Positions 17,651 to 27,051 are shown, counted from the first letter of the stretch. The stretch: DNA of 64,000 nt from CAJQLB01 sp905479065 (GCA_943846735.1 OX044364.1:1922001-1986000), one strand, 5' to 3'. A program made the numbers and translations. The notes: generated by a model not told the origin, from the letters alone.

Positions 17651-19004
17651 TGGCTTACAAGCAAGGAAGATATTCGATTTATATAAAACCTTTATTTGGG
17701 TTTGTCGATTTTGGTATTATTATTTTTACATTTCTGCTTTTTGATATAAATGTCAAAAAGCCTTCCTTTTTTTTATTACGTATGCTTTGTTATCATGGGT
17801 AGTAATTTCTGTAAGTAATCATTTTTATGAAATTCAGAGGTATACTAGATTGATTCATATTGTGACTTTGCTTAATAAAGCAAATTGCGTTTTCTAGCCA
17901 TTTTACTTTATGCCTTTATCGGCTTTTTTAAACAACCACATATAAGTAGACTAGCATTAGGCAATTACATTGTAACAATTTCTTTATTGTTAACCTTATT
18001 TAAGATATCTTCTTTCTTTTTGTTGAAGAGATATCGTTCAGTTTTGGGAGGTAACAGAAGAAATGTAATCGTAATTGGCGAAAATGAAAAAACAAGACAA
18101 CTCATTGAAATTTTTAATGACAAATCTGATTTTGGATATTTTTTTAAAGCTCAATTTGATACAAAAGACAATTTTTCACTTCAAAATTGTTTTGACTTTT
18201 GTCATAGAGAATAATATTGATGAAATTTACTTTTCCGCCAAAGAATTATCGAATCTACAAATAAATACACTAATTGATTTTGCAGACAATAACCTTAGAG
18301 AATTAAAATTTATTCCAGACAATAAGGAAATTTTTTCTAAAAAACTCAAGTATGAATATTATGATTACATTCCAATTTTATCTTTAAGAGAAATCCCTCT
18401 TCAGGAGCCAATTTATAAATTTCTGAAAAGAGTTTTTGATATTATTTTCTCATCATCTGTTATAATTTTTATTTTGTCGTGGTTAACACCATTAGTGGCA
18501 ATATTAATAAAATTAGAATCCAAAGGACCTGTGTTTTTTAAGCAAGCAAGAAACGGTTTTAATTATAAAGAGTTTTATTGTTATAAATTTAGATCCATGA
18601 CTCCAAATAGTGAAGCAAATTTTTATCAGGCGACTCGTGGTGATCAAAGAATAACCAATATTGGAAAATTCATTCGAAAAACTAGTATTGATGAGTTGCC
18701 TCAATTTTTTAATGTGTTATTCGGTGATATGTCTGTTGTCGGGCCAAGACCTCATATGGTAAGTCATACCGACATGTACGCGAAGCGTATAGATAAATTT
18801 ATGGTTAGACATTTTGTAAAACCTGGGATAACAGGGCTTGCTCAAATTAGTGGTTATAGAGGAGAAGTAGAAACAGATAAAGATATCATTGGTAGGGTTA
18901 AATTTGACATTTTTTATATTGAAAATTGGTCTTTATTGCTGGATTTAAAAATTATTTTTAAAACTGCAATAAACGCTGTCAAAGGAGAGGAAAAAGCCTA
19001 TTAA
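17651..19004 (+). pseudogene. Initiating sugar transferase (WcaJ/ExoY-type), frameshifted
   Basis: Polyprenyl glycosylphosphotransferase that should start the repeat unit by moving a sugar-1-phosphate to undecaprenyl phosphate. ATG at 17651 (MAYKQGRYSIYIKPLFGFVD) runs to a stop near 17803. Membrane helices continue in a second frame after the T8 run near 17769 (FITYALLSWVV...), in a third from 17885 (RFLAILLYAFIGFFKQP), and the rest from about 18190 (VIENNIDEIYFSAKEL) to 19004. The catalytic C-terminal domain is whole: KRVFDI, YKFRSM, TSIDELPQFFNVLFGDMSVV, GPRP. At least three frame changes lie in the first 560 bases. Restored length is about 450 aa, the family norm. As read, the membrane domain is broken, although the C-terminal 309 residues alone could fold as a small PglC/ExoY-like enzyme. 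Confidence 0.8.
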
Positions 19005-19009
19005 TTTCT

Positions 19010-19769
19010 ATGGTTTCAATAATTACCCCATGCTATAATTCAGAAAAGTACATTGAAACAACAATAAATTCAGTTCTTAATCAAACTTACCAGAATTGGG
19101 AGATGATTATAGTTGATGATGCATCTCAAGATGATACTTATAATATTGTCTCAAGAATCACAGAGATAGACACCCGAATTAAGCTTTTTAGGCATCATAT
19201 GAACTTAGGTGCCGGAGCAGCAAGAAATTTCGCTGTAGATATCTCTCGAGGAGATTATATTGCATTTTTAGACTCAGATGATATTTGGAAACATAATAAG
19301 CTTTCAACACAAATTAACTATATGAAGATGACTAATTCAAGTGTTTGCTTCTCGTCATATGAACTTGTGGATGATAACGGAAATCCGTTAAATAAATTAA
19401 TTGAGGCGTTACCAGATTTAACCTATGATAAACAACTCAAATGTAATTACATTGGGAATCTTACCGGGATGTATGATGTTAGAAGATTAGGAAAGGCTAT
19501 TATTCACGGCATCGAGAAAAGACAAGACTGGATAATGTGGTTAAATTTAATTGAGAAGGCAGGTCATGCAAAAGGTATGAAAGATTCTCTTGCTTATTAT
19601 AGAGTAAGAAAAGAGGGTATATCATATAATAAAATTCAGTTTAATTAGCTATAACTATAGGGTGTATAGATTTTTTCTTGGATATGGGTTTTTAAAATCT
19701 TTGAGGTATATTTTAATCTTTTTAGTTGAGTATTTCTTTATTAAACCAAGACAAATTAGGAATCTATGA
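19010..19769 (+). pseudogene. Glycosyltransferase family 2, C-terminal frameshift
   Basis: GT2 enzyme beginning MVSIITPCYNSEKYIE with the donor-site segment IIVDDASQDDT (about 34-44), AAGAARN-like GAGAARNFAV and the DxD FLDSDDIWK (about 89-97). The reading frame stops at 19648 (212 aa), but a +1 frame continues with KFSLISYNYRVYRFFLGYGF, a hydrophobic helix and a basic end, to TGA at 19767-19769. This matches the usual 250-residue length of this subfamily. The catalytic part is intact, so a shortened enzyme could still work; loss of the membrane-associating tail is the visible damage. It follows the sugar transferase by 5 bases. Confidence 0.75.
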
Positions 19770-21044
19770 TTTTATATATGATGTAAATTGTTTTAATTTT
19801 CCTTTGGTTGTTCGTTCAAGTTGGGGTTTTTTTGAGAAGTAAACTCTTACTCCTTTTTCTAAATATTTATTAAGAGCAGTTTTGACTTTCTTTTTTTGTG
19901 TATTGTTCATTTCGACTTTGGATACATACTCAACCTCAAAGATATCGATGGCATGTTGTTTAATTTTTATTTCTTTAATGGAGCAGTTACTATCCATTAT
20001 TGATTTTGTAACATAGTAGAATGAAAGGCCTGGAGATAATTTACCACTCGGAAGTTTTATATAATCTTCTTTCCTTCCAACAAGATGGTCTAAAAGAAGT
20101 TTCTTTTGATTATTTTTTTTGATGCTACCAACATCTCCTATTTCATATCTAATAAATGGGTGCGCCTTATTATATAAGTCTGTAATAATGATTCTACCTG
20201 ATTGCCCTTCAGGAACAGGGTTTCCTTTGTCATCTAAAACTTCAATGTAAAGATTGACATTGTTTAGATTCCAATGATTATCATTTTCAAGAGCAATTAA
20301 TCCAAATTCCGCTGCGCCATATTCATTGATAATTGCAATATTAAATGCCTTTCTCATTTGTTCTCTTTCTGTTTCTGAGCACATTTCAGAAGTGGTAAGA
20401 CAGGCTTGAAGCGTAGGACAAACTTTGGATAAAACGATCTGTTTGCTTAATAAATGTTGTGCAAAAGCCACCAAAACAGAGGTGTATCCAGTAATGTAAA
20501 TAAATCTTTTATTGTTAAATTTTTTTATCCAATTGTCAAAAGCTCCCTCCGTTAAATCAAATACGTTAAAGCGATATCGGTTAAGCGCCAAGTCTTTTAC
20601 ACGCTCTTTGTAGTAAGATTTTTTATCTAACGGAATGCCATAAAACCTTCCTTGTTTTCCATTAAACACAGTGTGCCACCCATACCATTCCTCAAAAATA
20701 GCCCAAGTCAAGGCATGACAAAACTTGTCTTTTGCGAAAGTAAATGGGTCGCCCGATGAGCCTGAAGTTTTATTGATATACACATTGTTAAGGGAATAGC
20801 TCCTAGACAATCGGTTTTTTAATGGTTGTTGTAAATCTCGTTTTGTCATGATTGGTACAGAGGACCAATCAGAGGAATCAATATTTTTTGCTAGGAGTTT
20901 GTAAAATGGAGTGTTGTTGAGGTGATGAGTTAGAATAGTTTTTTTTTGGTCAGAAAGATACGTACTATATTCGGCCTCTGGAATACTTTGTATACTCTTT
21001 AAGAGGTGCTGGGCTTTCTTGATTGGAAAGCCATTAAATCGCAT
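19764..21044 (-). CDS. CapK-like adenylate-forming enzyme (phenylacetate-CoA ligase family)
   Basis: ANL-superfamily protein related to CapK and coenzyme F390 synthetase, found in capsule loci and thought to activate a carboxylic acid for attachment to the polymer. Motifs are NKTSGSSGDPFTFAKD (nucleotide loop), EYGAAEFGLIA and the RYEIGDVG hinge region. I place the start at ATG 21044 (MRFNGFPIKK). An in-frame TTG at 21122 would add 26 residues, but purD promoter elements (21100-21131) lie across it. It is convergent with the GT2 gene and overlaps its shifted tail. Orientation opposite to the other locus genes marks the end of the polysaccharide region. Confidence 0.8.
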   Translation of the reverse strand: MRFNGFPIKKAQHLLKSIQSIPEAEYSTYLSDQKKTILTHHLNNTPFYKLLAKNIDSSDWSSVPIMTKRDLQQPLKNRLSRSYSLNNVYINKTSGSSGDPFTFAKDKFCHALTWAIFEEWYGWHTVFNGKQGRFYGIPLDKKSYYKERVKDLALNRYRFNVFDLTEGAFDNWIKKFNNKRFIYITGYTSVLVAFAQHLLSKQIVLSKVCPTLQACLTTSEMCSETEREQMRKAFNIAIINEYGAAEFGLIALENDNHWNLNNVNLYIEVLDDKGNPVPEGQSGRIIITDLYNKAHPFIRYEIGDVGSIKKNNQKKLLLDHLVGRKEDYIKLPSGKLSPGLSFYYVTKSIMDSNCSIKEIKIKQHAIDIFEVEYVSKVEMNNTQKKKVKTALNKYLEKGVRVYFSKKPQLERTTKGKLKQFTSYIKS

Positions 21045-21099
21045 AGAAAGGTCAAATAATTTCAAAAGAATAATATGATCATATGTTTTTGTAAAATAA

Positions 21100-21131
21100 T
21101 TGTTTTTTAAACGCAAAAGCAATTATTTTTG
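21100..21131 (+). promoter_or_regulatory. purD promoter
   Basis: TTG at 21100-21102, a 21-base spacer and TATTTTTG at 21124-21131 (perfect TAnnTTTG) sit 17 bases before the purD ATG. The purine regulon operator, if any, is not recognisable. Confidence 0.6.
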
Positions 21132-21148
21132 TGCAAACAATTCTATAG

Positions 21149-22420
21149 ATGAACATTTTAATTCTTGGTTCGGGAGGAAGAGAACACACTTTTGCTTGGA
21201 AAATTGCTAAAAGTTCTCGGTGTAACAAGTTATATGTTGCGCCAGGAAATTCAGGAACGGCAGAGATTGCAGAAAATATAAATTTAAAAGTGACCGACTT
21301 CGAGGCTGTCAGAGCAGTTGTCCTTTCTCATCAGATTGATATAGTGGTTGTAGGTCCAGAGGATCCTTTGGTTCAAGGAATTCATGATTATTTTTTGAAT
21401 CATGAAGAACTTAATGGGATTGCTGTGATTGGTCCGCAAAAAGCAGCTGCAGAATTAGAGGGTAGTAAAGAATTTGCTAAGGAATTTATGATGAGACATA
21501 ACATACCTACAGCAGCTTATAAGAGTTTCACAAGGGACAATGTTGTCGAAGGGTATAAGTTTCTTGAGACATTAAGTCCGCCGTACGTTTTAAAAGCAGA
21601 TGGCTTAGCAGCAGGCAAAGGGGTTCTAATTCTTCATGACTTGGATGAGGCCAAATTAGAATTAAAGCAAATGCTTGTTGGTGCCAAATTTGGTGACGCA
21701 AGCACCAAAGTAGTTATAGAAGAATTTCTTGATGGTATAGAGCTAAGCTGTTTTGTATTAACTGACGGGAATAACTATAAAATACTTCCTACGGCAAAAG
21801 ACTATAAGCGCATCGGTGAAGGAGACACAGGTCTAAACACGGGCGGTATGGGGGCTGTATCACCAGTCCCTTTTGCAACACCTGCATTTTTAAATAAAAT
21901 TGAAGAAAGAATCGTCAAACCAACGGTATTTGGACTTCAAAAAGATAATTTACCGTATCAAGGATTTATTTTCATTGGGATTATTAAGGTAGGAGACGAT
22001 CCTAAAGTTATTGAGTACAATGTTAGAATGGGAGATCCAGAGACAGAGGTGGTTCTTCCTCGTGTTAAAACGGATATGGTAGAAATTTTCGAAGCAATTT
22101 CAAACAAGAGCTTAGATAAAATAAATATCGAAATAGATGATAGAGCAGCAACAACGGTGATGCTGGTTTCGGGGGGCTATCCTGAAGCATATGAAAGAGG
22201 AAAAGAAATTACTGGACTTGAAAATATAAAAGACTCAATACCTTTTCACGCAGGAGCCGTTAAAAGTAATGGTGAAATCATTACCTCGGGAGGGCGTGTT
22301 ATGGCAATTACAAGTTATGGCAATACTTACCAAGAGGCTATAAAAAGGTGTTACAAAAATATAAGTAAGTTAAAGTTCGAAAAGATGTGCTATCGCAAAG
22401 ATATTGGTTTTGATTTATAG
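21149..22420 (+). CDS. purD: Phosphoribosylamine-glycine ligase
   Basis: GAR synthetase, step two of de novo purine synthesis: ATP-dependent joining of glycine to phosphoribosylamine in the cytoplasm. The 423-aa sequence begins MNILILGSGGREHTFAWKIA and shows the ATP-grasp motifs PPYVLKADGLAAGKGV (about 147-162), GLNTGGMGAVSPVP and YNVRMGDPETEVVLPR. Length and motifs are standard. It is convergent with the small DUF6341 gene, overlapping by 6 bases. Confidence 0.98.
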   Translation: MNILILGSGGREHTFAWKIAKSSRCNKLYVAPGNSGTAEIAENINLKVTDFEAVRAVVLSHQIDIVVVGPEDPLVQGIHDYFLNHEELNGIAVIGPQKAAAELEGSKEFAKEFMMRHNIPTAAYKSFTRDNVVEGYKFLETLSPPYVLKADGLAAGKGVLILHDLDEAKLELKQMLVGAKFGDASTKVVIEEFLDGIELSCFVLTDGNNYKILPTAKDYKRIGEGDTGLNTGGMGAVSPVPFATPAFLNKIEERIVKPTVFGLQKDNLPYQGFIFIGIIKVGDDPKVIEYNVRMGDPETEVVLPRVKTDMVEIFEAISNKSLDKINIEIDDRAATTVMLVSGGYPEAYERGKEITGLENIKDSIPFHAGAVKSNGEIITSGGRVMAITSYGNTYQEAIKRCYKNISKLKFEKMCYRKDIGFDL

Positions 22421-22642
22421 ATAAGAGTGGGATGTAACGCTTTTGTCTTCCTCATTATTTTGATCAAATTTTCTTAATTGAAGCATCCAGTAAACAAAAG
22501 CAACAAGACCTATAATAGTTAATAACCATGTCATCGCATTAGCAACCCACCAATTTTCTAGTTCGATTTGACGTAAACTGTCAAATGGTAAAAATAGAAC
22601 GTTTACAAATAAGTCTTGTATAGCGTAAAAAAAATCTTTCAT
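22415..22642 (-). CDS. DUF6341-like small membrane protein
   Basis: A 75-residue protein with one or two hydrophobic segments (FFYAIQDLFVNVLFLPF and NAMTWLLTIIGLVAFVYWML), then a charged tail. Start taken at ATG 22640-22642, 24 bases after a perfect -7 box; a longer reading frame upstream would cross that promoter. This gene regularly neighbours purD, DUF6427 and upp in Flavobacteriaceae, from which I infer DUF6341. Function is unknown. Confidence 0.75.
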   Translation of the reverse strand: MKDFFYAIQDLFVNVLFLPFDSLRQIELENWWVANAMTWLLTIIGLVAFVYWMLQLRKFDQNNEEDKSVTSHSYL

Positions 22643-22666
22643 GTTATTAATATTATATTTACTCTG

Positions 22667-22697
22667 CAAATATACAAACTCATTTAAATGATTACAA
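22667..22697 (-). promoter_or_regulatory. Promoter of the DUF6341 gene
   Basis: On the minus strand TTG (22697-22695), a 20-base spacer and TATATTTG (22674-22667) match the Bacteroidota vegetative consensus. The -33 element lies inside the start of the divergent DUF6427 gene. Confidence 0.65.
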
Positions 22698-23608
22698 GAT
22701 TTTTTAGTACTTCTAAACCAATACACTTGGTGCTTGTTTCTGTTTTTATTTTTTCGCTTTTTATTACGGTGCGATTTGAATATTACTCTGATGGGATAAC
22801 TATATTAGAAGTATTTAGAGAACTTAGCCTATATAGCATTTTAATGCTTTCTATAGTTGTTTTTTCTTTTTTTGTGAGTAAAAATAATTTGACTAAAAAA
22901 AATAATTTTAAGTTGTTAATTTTTACTTTGTTTTTAGCGTGTATTCCTGAAACCGTGATGCACGGAAAGATGATAATTTCTAACGTCTTTATTCTTTTTG
23001 CCTTAAGAAGAGTCTTAAGTCTGAGATCAAATTTGAAGATTAAAAAGAAGTTGTTTGATGCTGCATTTTGGATAACATTGGCATCATTATTTTACTTTTG
23101 GTCAATCTTATTTTTTATATTAATAATTGCTGCTTTATTCTTTCATGGCATTCATCAACTTAAAAATTTGATAATTCCCTTTACAGGATATTTAACAGTG
23201 TTTTTGATAATTATTAGTTACAGTGTTATGGCTCCAAGTTCAAATACTATTAATTGGTTTCAAATTGACACTGTTAGTTTTGATTTCTCAAACTATTTAT
23301 TAAGTCAAGTTGTATCAATAACAGTATTAACCACATTAGGAATTTATTCGATGGTGTTTTATGTTCGTAAAATTGGAGATAAATCTAGCGATTTTAGGTC
23401 GTCTTTTTTGTTGATTTTGATTTCTTTATTTATTGGGGTAGGATTGGTTGTTATTGCGCCTGTAAAAAACACAAGTGAATTATTGTTCCTTTTTGCGCCA
23501 TTATCAATTATCATTACCAATCACATTGAAGCCTTTTCGAATAAATGGTTAGCTGACTTTTATTTAAGTGTATTAGCTGTCACTCCCTTCATACAATTAA
23601 TGCTGTAG
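22688..23608 (+). CDS. DUF6427-like polytopic membrane protein
   Basis: A 306-residue integral membrane protein with about 9 hydrophobic helices and few charged loops. It belongs to a flavobacterial family I relate to DUF6427 by its location between the DUF6341 gene and upp. The MITRFFSTSKPIHLVL start is typical. Its 3' end overlaps the convergent upp gene by 12 bases. No catalytic motif is visible and the function is unknown. Confidence 0.75.
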   Translation: MITRFFSTSKPIHLVLVSVFIFSLFITVRFEYYSDGITILEVFRELSLYSILMLSIVVFSFFVSKNNLTKKNNFKLLIFTLFLACIPETVMHGKMIISNVFILFALRRVLSLRSNLKIKKKLFDAAFWITLASLFYFWSILFFILIIAALFFHGIHQLKNLIIPFTGYLTVFLIIISYSVMAPSSNTINWFQIDTVSFDFSNYLLSQVVSITVLTTLGIYSMVFYVRKIGDKSSDFRSSFLLILISLFIGVGLVVIAPVKNTSELLFLFAPLSIIITNHIEAFSNKWLADFYLSVLAVTPFIQLML

Positions 23609-24253
23609 TTTTATCCCAAATGATAAGTCACCAGCATCTCCTAAACCAGGAACAATGTATCCTTTATCATTTAAATCTTCATCAACACCAGCAATCCAGA
23701 GTTGGGTGTTTTTTGGAAACTTAGAGGCCGCTAAAGTAACACCCTTTTTAGCTCCTAAAACGCTAATAATATGGGTGTTTTTTGGTGTACCATGGCTAAG
23801 CAGTGCCTCATAAGTTGACACTATAGATTGCCCTGTAGCTAACATTGGATCTACCAATATGAGTGTTTTACCTTCTATGCTTGGGCTTGCAATATATTCA
23901 ACAACAATTTCAAATTCCGTTTTACTTTTGTGATGCCTGTACGCAGAAATAAAGGCGTTTTCAGCATTATCAAAGTAGTTTAGCACACCATTGTGTAAAG
24001 GTAAACCAGCTCTTAATACAGAACATATGACAAAGTTTTCTGAAGGCTGCATGAGGGACATTTCTCCAAGAGGTGTTTTTAAATAACTCTTCTTAAAGGA
24101 TAAGGTTTTACTCATCTCATAACACAATATTTCACCAATGCGCTCAATATTTCTTCGAAAACGCATTCTGTCTTGTTGTATTGAAATTGAACGAATTTCT
24201 GACATGAAATTATTTAAAATTGAATTTTCTTTTGAAAAGTTGTGGATGCGCAT
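23597..24253 (-). CDS. upp: Uracil phosphoribosyltransferase
   Basis: Salvage enzyme making UMP from uracil and PRPP. The PRPP-binding loop LVDPMLATGQSI (about 134-145) and the uracil-binding C-terminus YIVPGLGDAGDLSFG (about 199-213) are both present. 218 aa is slightly longer than E. coli Upp, with a divergent N-terminal third as in other Flavobacteriaceae. Cytoplasmic. It faces divergently from the DUF4254 gene, with overlapping promoter regions. Confidence 0.95.
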   Translation of the reverse strand: MRIHNFSKENSILNNFMSEIRSISIQQDRMRFRRNIERIGEILCYEMSKTLSFKKSYLKTPLGEMSLMQPSENFVICSVLRAGLPLHNGVLNYFDNAENAFISAYRHHKSKTEFEIVVEYIASPSIEGKTLILVDPMLATGQSIVSTYEALLSHGTPKNTHIISVLGAKKGVTLAASKFPKNTQLWIAGVDEDLNDKGYIVPGLGDAGDLSFGIKLQH

Positions 24254-24268
24254 CTCGTATTTTCTTTA

Positions 24269-24301
24269 TTGTAGTAAAGTTAACAATTAGAAGTATATTT
24301 G
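24269..24301 (+). promoter_or_regulatory. Promoter of the DUF4254-GT9 operon
   Basis: TTG at 24269-24271, a 22-base spacer and TATATTTG at 24294-24301, 20 bases before the ATG at 24322. Confidence 0.6.
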
Positions 24302-24321
24302 TACGCTAAACGATAAGAGAA

Positions 24322-24930
24322 ATGTTTTCAAAAAAAGCTAATAAAATATTCAGTGAGGTAATTGAGAGATATCACGTCATTAATACGGTTGATCAAGTAT
24401 TTTTAAATCCATATAAAAAAAACAGCACACTGTTAGAGCATTTATTATATCGAAAATGTTGGATAGATACGGTTCAATGGCATTATGAGGATATCATTCG
24501 GGATCCTTATATTGACCCAATTGCAGCTTTGAAATTAAAACGTCAAATTGATTCTTCAAATCAAGACAGAACCGACATGGTTGAATATATTGACAGTTAT
24601 TTTTTAGAAAAATACAAACATGTATCAGTGAATGATAATGCTTCAATTAATACGGAAAGCCCAGCTTGGGGCATTGATAGACTGTCTATTTTAGCATTGA
24701 AAATTTATCATATGAATGAAGAAGCTACCCGAACAGATGCTGATCAATCTCATAAAGATGGTTGTCAGAAAAAGCTCGATGTTTTGTTAGAACAGAGAGA
24801 TGATTTATCTTCAGCGATAGACACCTTATTGAAGGATATCGAAAAGGGTGTAAAATACATGAAAGTTTATAAGCAAATGAAAATGTATAATGATAACGAA
24901 TTAAATCCAGTGTTACGTTCAAATAAATAA
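24322..24930 (+). CDS. DUF4254 domain-containing protein
   Basis: A 202-residue soluble helical protein with the DUF4254 pattern: an N-terminal NTLLEHLLYRKCWIDTVQWH-like region (here STLLEHLLYRKCWIDTVQWH), then IIRDPYIDP and SPAWGIDRLSILALKIYH. The family is restricted mainly to Bacteroidota and is regularly next to a GT9 gene, as here (26-base gap). It may assist LPS core assembly, which is inferred from neighbourhood only. No catalytic motif is recognised. Confidence 0.85.
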   Translation: MFSKKANKIFSEVIERYHVINTVDQVFLNPYKKNSTLLEHLLYRKCWIDTVQWHYEDIIRDPYIDPIAALKLKRQIDSSNQDRTDMVEYIDSYFLEKYKHVSVNDNASINTESPAWGIDRLSILALKIYHMNEEATRTDADQSHKDGCQKKLDVLLEQRDDLSSAIDTLLKDIEKGVKYMKVYKQMKMYNDNELNPVLRSNK

Positions 24931-24956
24931 AGTCTTGGAAGAAAGGTCTAGAGGCA

Positions 24957-26000
24957 ATGACTAAACCTAAAAACATACTCATTATTCGCCTTTCCGCCAT
25001 GGGAGATGTGGCCATGACTGTTCCGGTTATTCGAGCATTTTGTCATCAATTTCCTGAAGTAAAAATCACTGTGCTTACTAAGGAGTTTTTTATACCTTTT
25101 TTTAGAGGATTACATAATGTTACTGTTATACACCCTGATCTAAGTGATAAACATAAGGGTGTTCTAGGCTTGTTCCGACTATCAAGGGAGTTAAATCAAT
25201 GGAATTTCGATGGTCTCTTGGACTTACACAATGTGTTAAGAAGCAGGATCTTAAAAACCTTTCTATCAATTAATCCTAGCGCGCAAATAAACAAAGGACG
25301 AAAAGAAAAAAGGGCGCTAGTTTTTGGCAGTTCTTTCCATCAGCTAAAGACAACACACCAGCGTTATGCAGACGCTTTCAAGGAACTAGGATACGATGTT
25401 AATTTAATAAATCCTGAATTCCCTAGGCCTGTTAAGCTTAATACTAAGCTTAAAGTTTTTTTAAAAGGGACAAAAAATAAGCGAATAGGAATAGCTCCTT
25501 TTGCAGCACATAAGGGTAAAATGTATCCATTAACACTAATGAATCAAGTCATTCAAAGTTTAAGTAAAAAACACCTTGTGGTTCTTTTTGGAGGAGGCTT
25601 AAAAGAGGTTAATCAATTAAAAAAAATAGCATCTAATTATAAAAATGTTATTAATACAGCAGGAAGGTTAACTTTAGACGAAGAACTTGATGTCATTTCA
25701 AATCTAGATCTTATGCTTTCCATGGATTCAGGTAATGGTCATTTAGCTGCCATGCTTGGTATTGACGTAATTACAATTTGGGGAGTGACACATCCTTATG
25801 CAGGATTTTTGCCATTCAATCAATCAATAACGTCCGCTCTAACACTAGACAAATCACGACATCCAAAAGTCCCCACTTCCGTATACGGGAATAAGTATCC
25901 AAAAGAGTATGAACAAGCCATTGGCACTATTTCACCCGAAACTATCATTTCTAAGATAAAAGAGAGACTTGATGAAAATGTGCTTCATACATCATCATAA
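24957..26000 (+). CDS. Glycosyltransferase family 9 (heptosyltransferase-like)
   Basis: GT-B fold enzyme of the ADP-heptose:LPS heptosyltransferase family, acting on lipid A-core at the inner face of the inner membrane. It shows the N-terminal ILIIRLSAMGDVAMTVPVI (7-25), IGIAPFAAHKGKMYPL (about 177-192) and the donor-binding MDSGNGHLAAMLGIDVITIWGV (around residue 256-277). 347 aa is normal. The 3' end overlaps the convergent reductase gene by 16 bases. The exact sugar is unknown. Confidence 0.9.
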   Translation: MTKPKNILIIRLSAMGDVAMTVPVIRAFCHQFPEVKITVLTKEFFIPFFRGLHNVTVIHPDLSDKHKGVLGLFRLSRELNQWNFDGLLDLHNVLRSRILKTFLSINPSAQINKGRKEKRALVFGSSFHQLKTTHQRYADAFKELGYDVNLINPEFPRPVKLNTKLKVFLKGTKNKRIGIAPFAAHKGKMYPLTLMNQVIQSLSKKHLVVLFGGGLKEVNQLKKIASNYKNVINTAGRLTLDEELDVISNLDLMLSMDSGNGHLAAMLGIDVITIWGVTHPYAGFLPFNQSITSALTLDKSRHPKVPTSVYGNKYPKEYEQAIGTISPETIISKIKERLDENVLHTSS

Positions 26001-27040
26001 TCAACATAGATACTTGGTGTTGTTGGGTGTGCTTGACAAGTTAAAATTAAACCTTCAGCAACTTCAGAATCTGTTAACACATTATTTTGTGTCATAATTG
26101 CTTTACCTTTTTTTATTCGAGCTAAGCAGCTACTACAAATACCCCCTTGACATGAATATGGTGCATCAATATTTTGAGATAATGCCATGTCTAAAATGTT
26201 TTTAGTTTTTGGCATTAAAAAAGAGGTTTCTTCATCGTCAACCATAACAATAACCTCTGATTGTCCATCAATAATGACAGGATTAACCGAAGACTCTTCA
26301 GAGGGTGCTGTAAATAATTCAAATAAGATTTTAGCCTCAGAAACACCTCTCTCTAAGAGAGTACTTTTTACTTCTTGTATCATTTGTTGAGGGCCACAAA
26401 GATAAAAGGTGTCAGTGGAGTTGATGTTGGAGTATTCATTTAGAGTCAGATTAACGGTGCTTTTATCGATTCTTCCAAAAACAGCATTTTCTTCATTTGC
26501 TTGGGAATATAAAAGTTGTGTTTGAAATTTTCCTGGGTACGCTTGTTTTAGTTCACTTATTTCTTTTAGAAACATCGCGCTTTCTGGTGTTTTATTTCCA
26601 TAAACAAGTAAAAAATCACTTTTAGGTTCTTCCGCTAAAAGCGTTTTCATGATTCCTAATATCGGTGTGATGCCACTTCCGGCAGCGTAAGCAACTAATC
26701 TTCTTGATAACGCTTGGTCAGGTTCAAATGTAAAACGCCCTTTTGGAGGGCTCACTTCCAAAACATCATTTTTTTTTAATTCTTTGTTAGCATAGGTTGA
26801 AAAGACACCGCCATCAACAATTTTTACAGCAACAGAGAGTGTATCACTTGCGGGTGACGAACAAATTGAATAGTCTCGACGAACATCATTCCCATCTAAA
26901 TTAATTTTAAACGTTATATACTGCCCAGCTTTAAATTTAAATGTTGCTTTTAATTCATCAGGAATGTCTAAGAACACCTGTACGGAATGGTCTGTTATAT
27001 TTTGGATATCTTTAACTGAGAGTTCGTGAAATTGGCTCAT
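25985..27040 (-). CDS. PaaE-like ferredoxin-NAD(P)H reductase
   Basis: Iron-sulfur flavoprotein of about 351 aa with an FNR-type FAD/NAD(P)H module followed by a plant-type 2Fe-2S domain, the domain order of phenylacetyl-CoA epoxidase reductase PaaE. Visible are RDYSICSSP (FAD binding, about 55-63), AAGSGITPILGIMKTLL (NAD(P)H binding) and CQGGICSSC with a distal TCQAH (cluster ligands, C-terminal 60 residues). No other paa genes are nearby, so it is probably a general electron-transfer reductase, perhaps for a fatty acid desaturase or monooxygenase. That partner is a guess. Confidence 0.88.
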   Translation of the reverse strand: MSQFHELSVKDIQNITDHSVQVFLDIPDELKATFKFKAGQYITFKINLDGNDVRRDYSICSSPASDTLSVAVKIVDGGVFSTYANKELKKNDVLEVSPPKGRFTFEPDQALSRRLVAYAAGSGITPILGIMKTLLAEEPKSDFLLVYGNKTPESAMFLKEISELKQAYPGKFQTQLLYSQANEENAVFGRIDKSTVNLTLNEYSNINSTDTFYLCGPQQMIQEVKSTLLERGVSEAKILFELFTAPSEESSVNPVIIDGQSEVIVMVDDEETSFLMPKTKNILDMALSQNIDAPYSCQGGICSSCLARIKKGKAIMTQNNVLTDSEVAEGLILTCQAHPTTPSIYVDYDDV

Positions 27041-27051
27041 AATTTTTTATT

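Noticed and set aside
17885..18214. An independent short membrane protein gene
   Set aside because: It is the middle piece of the frameshifted sugar transferase (17651-19004); membrane helices continue across the frame breaks.
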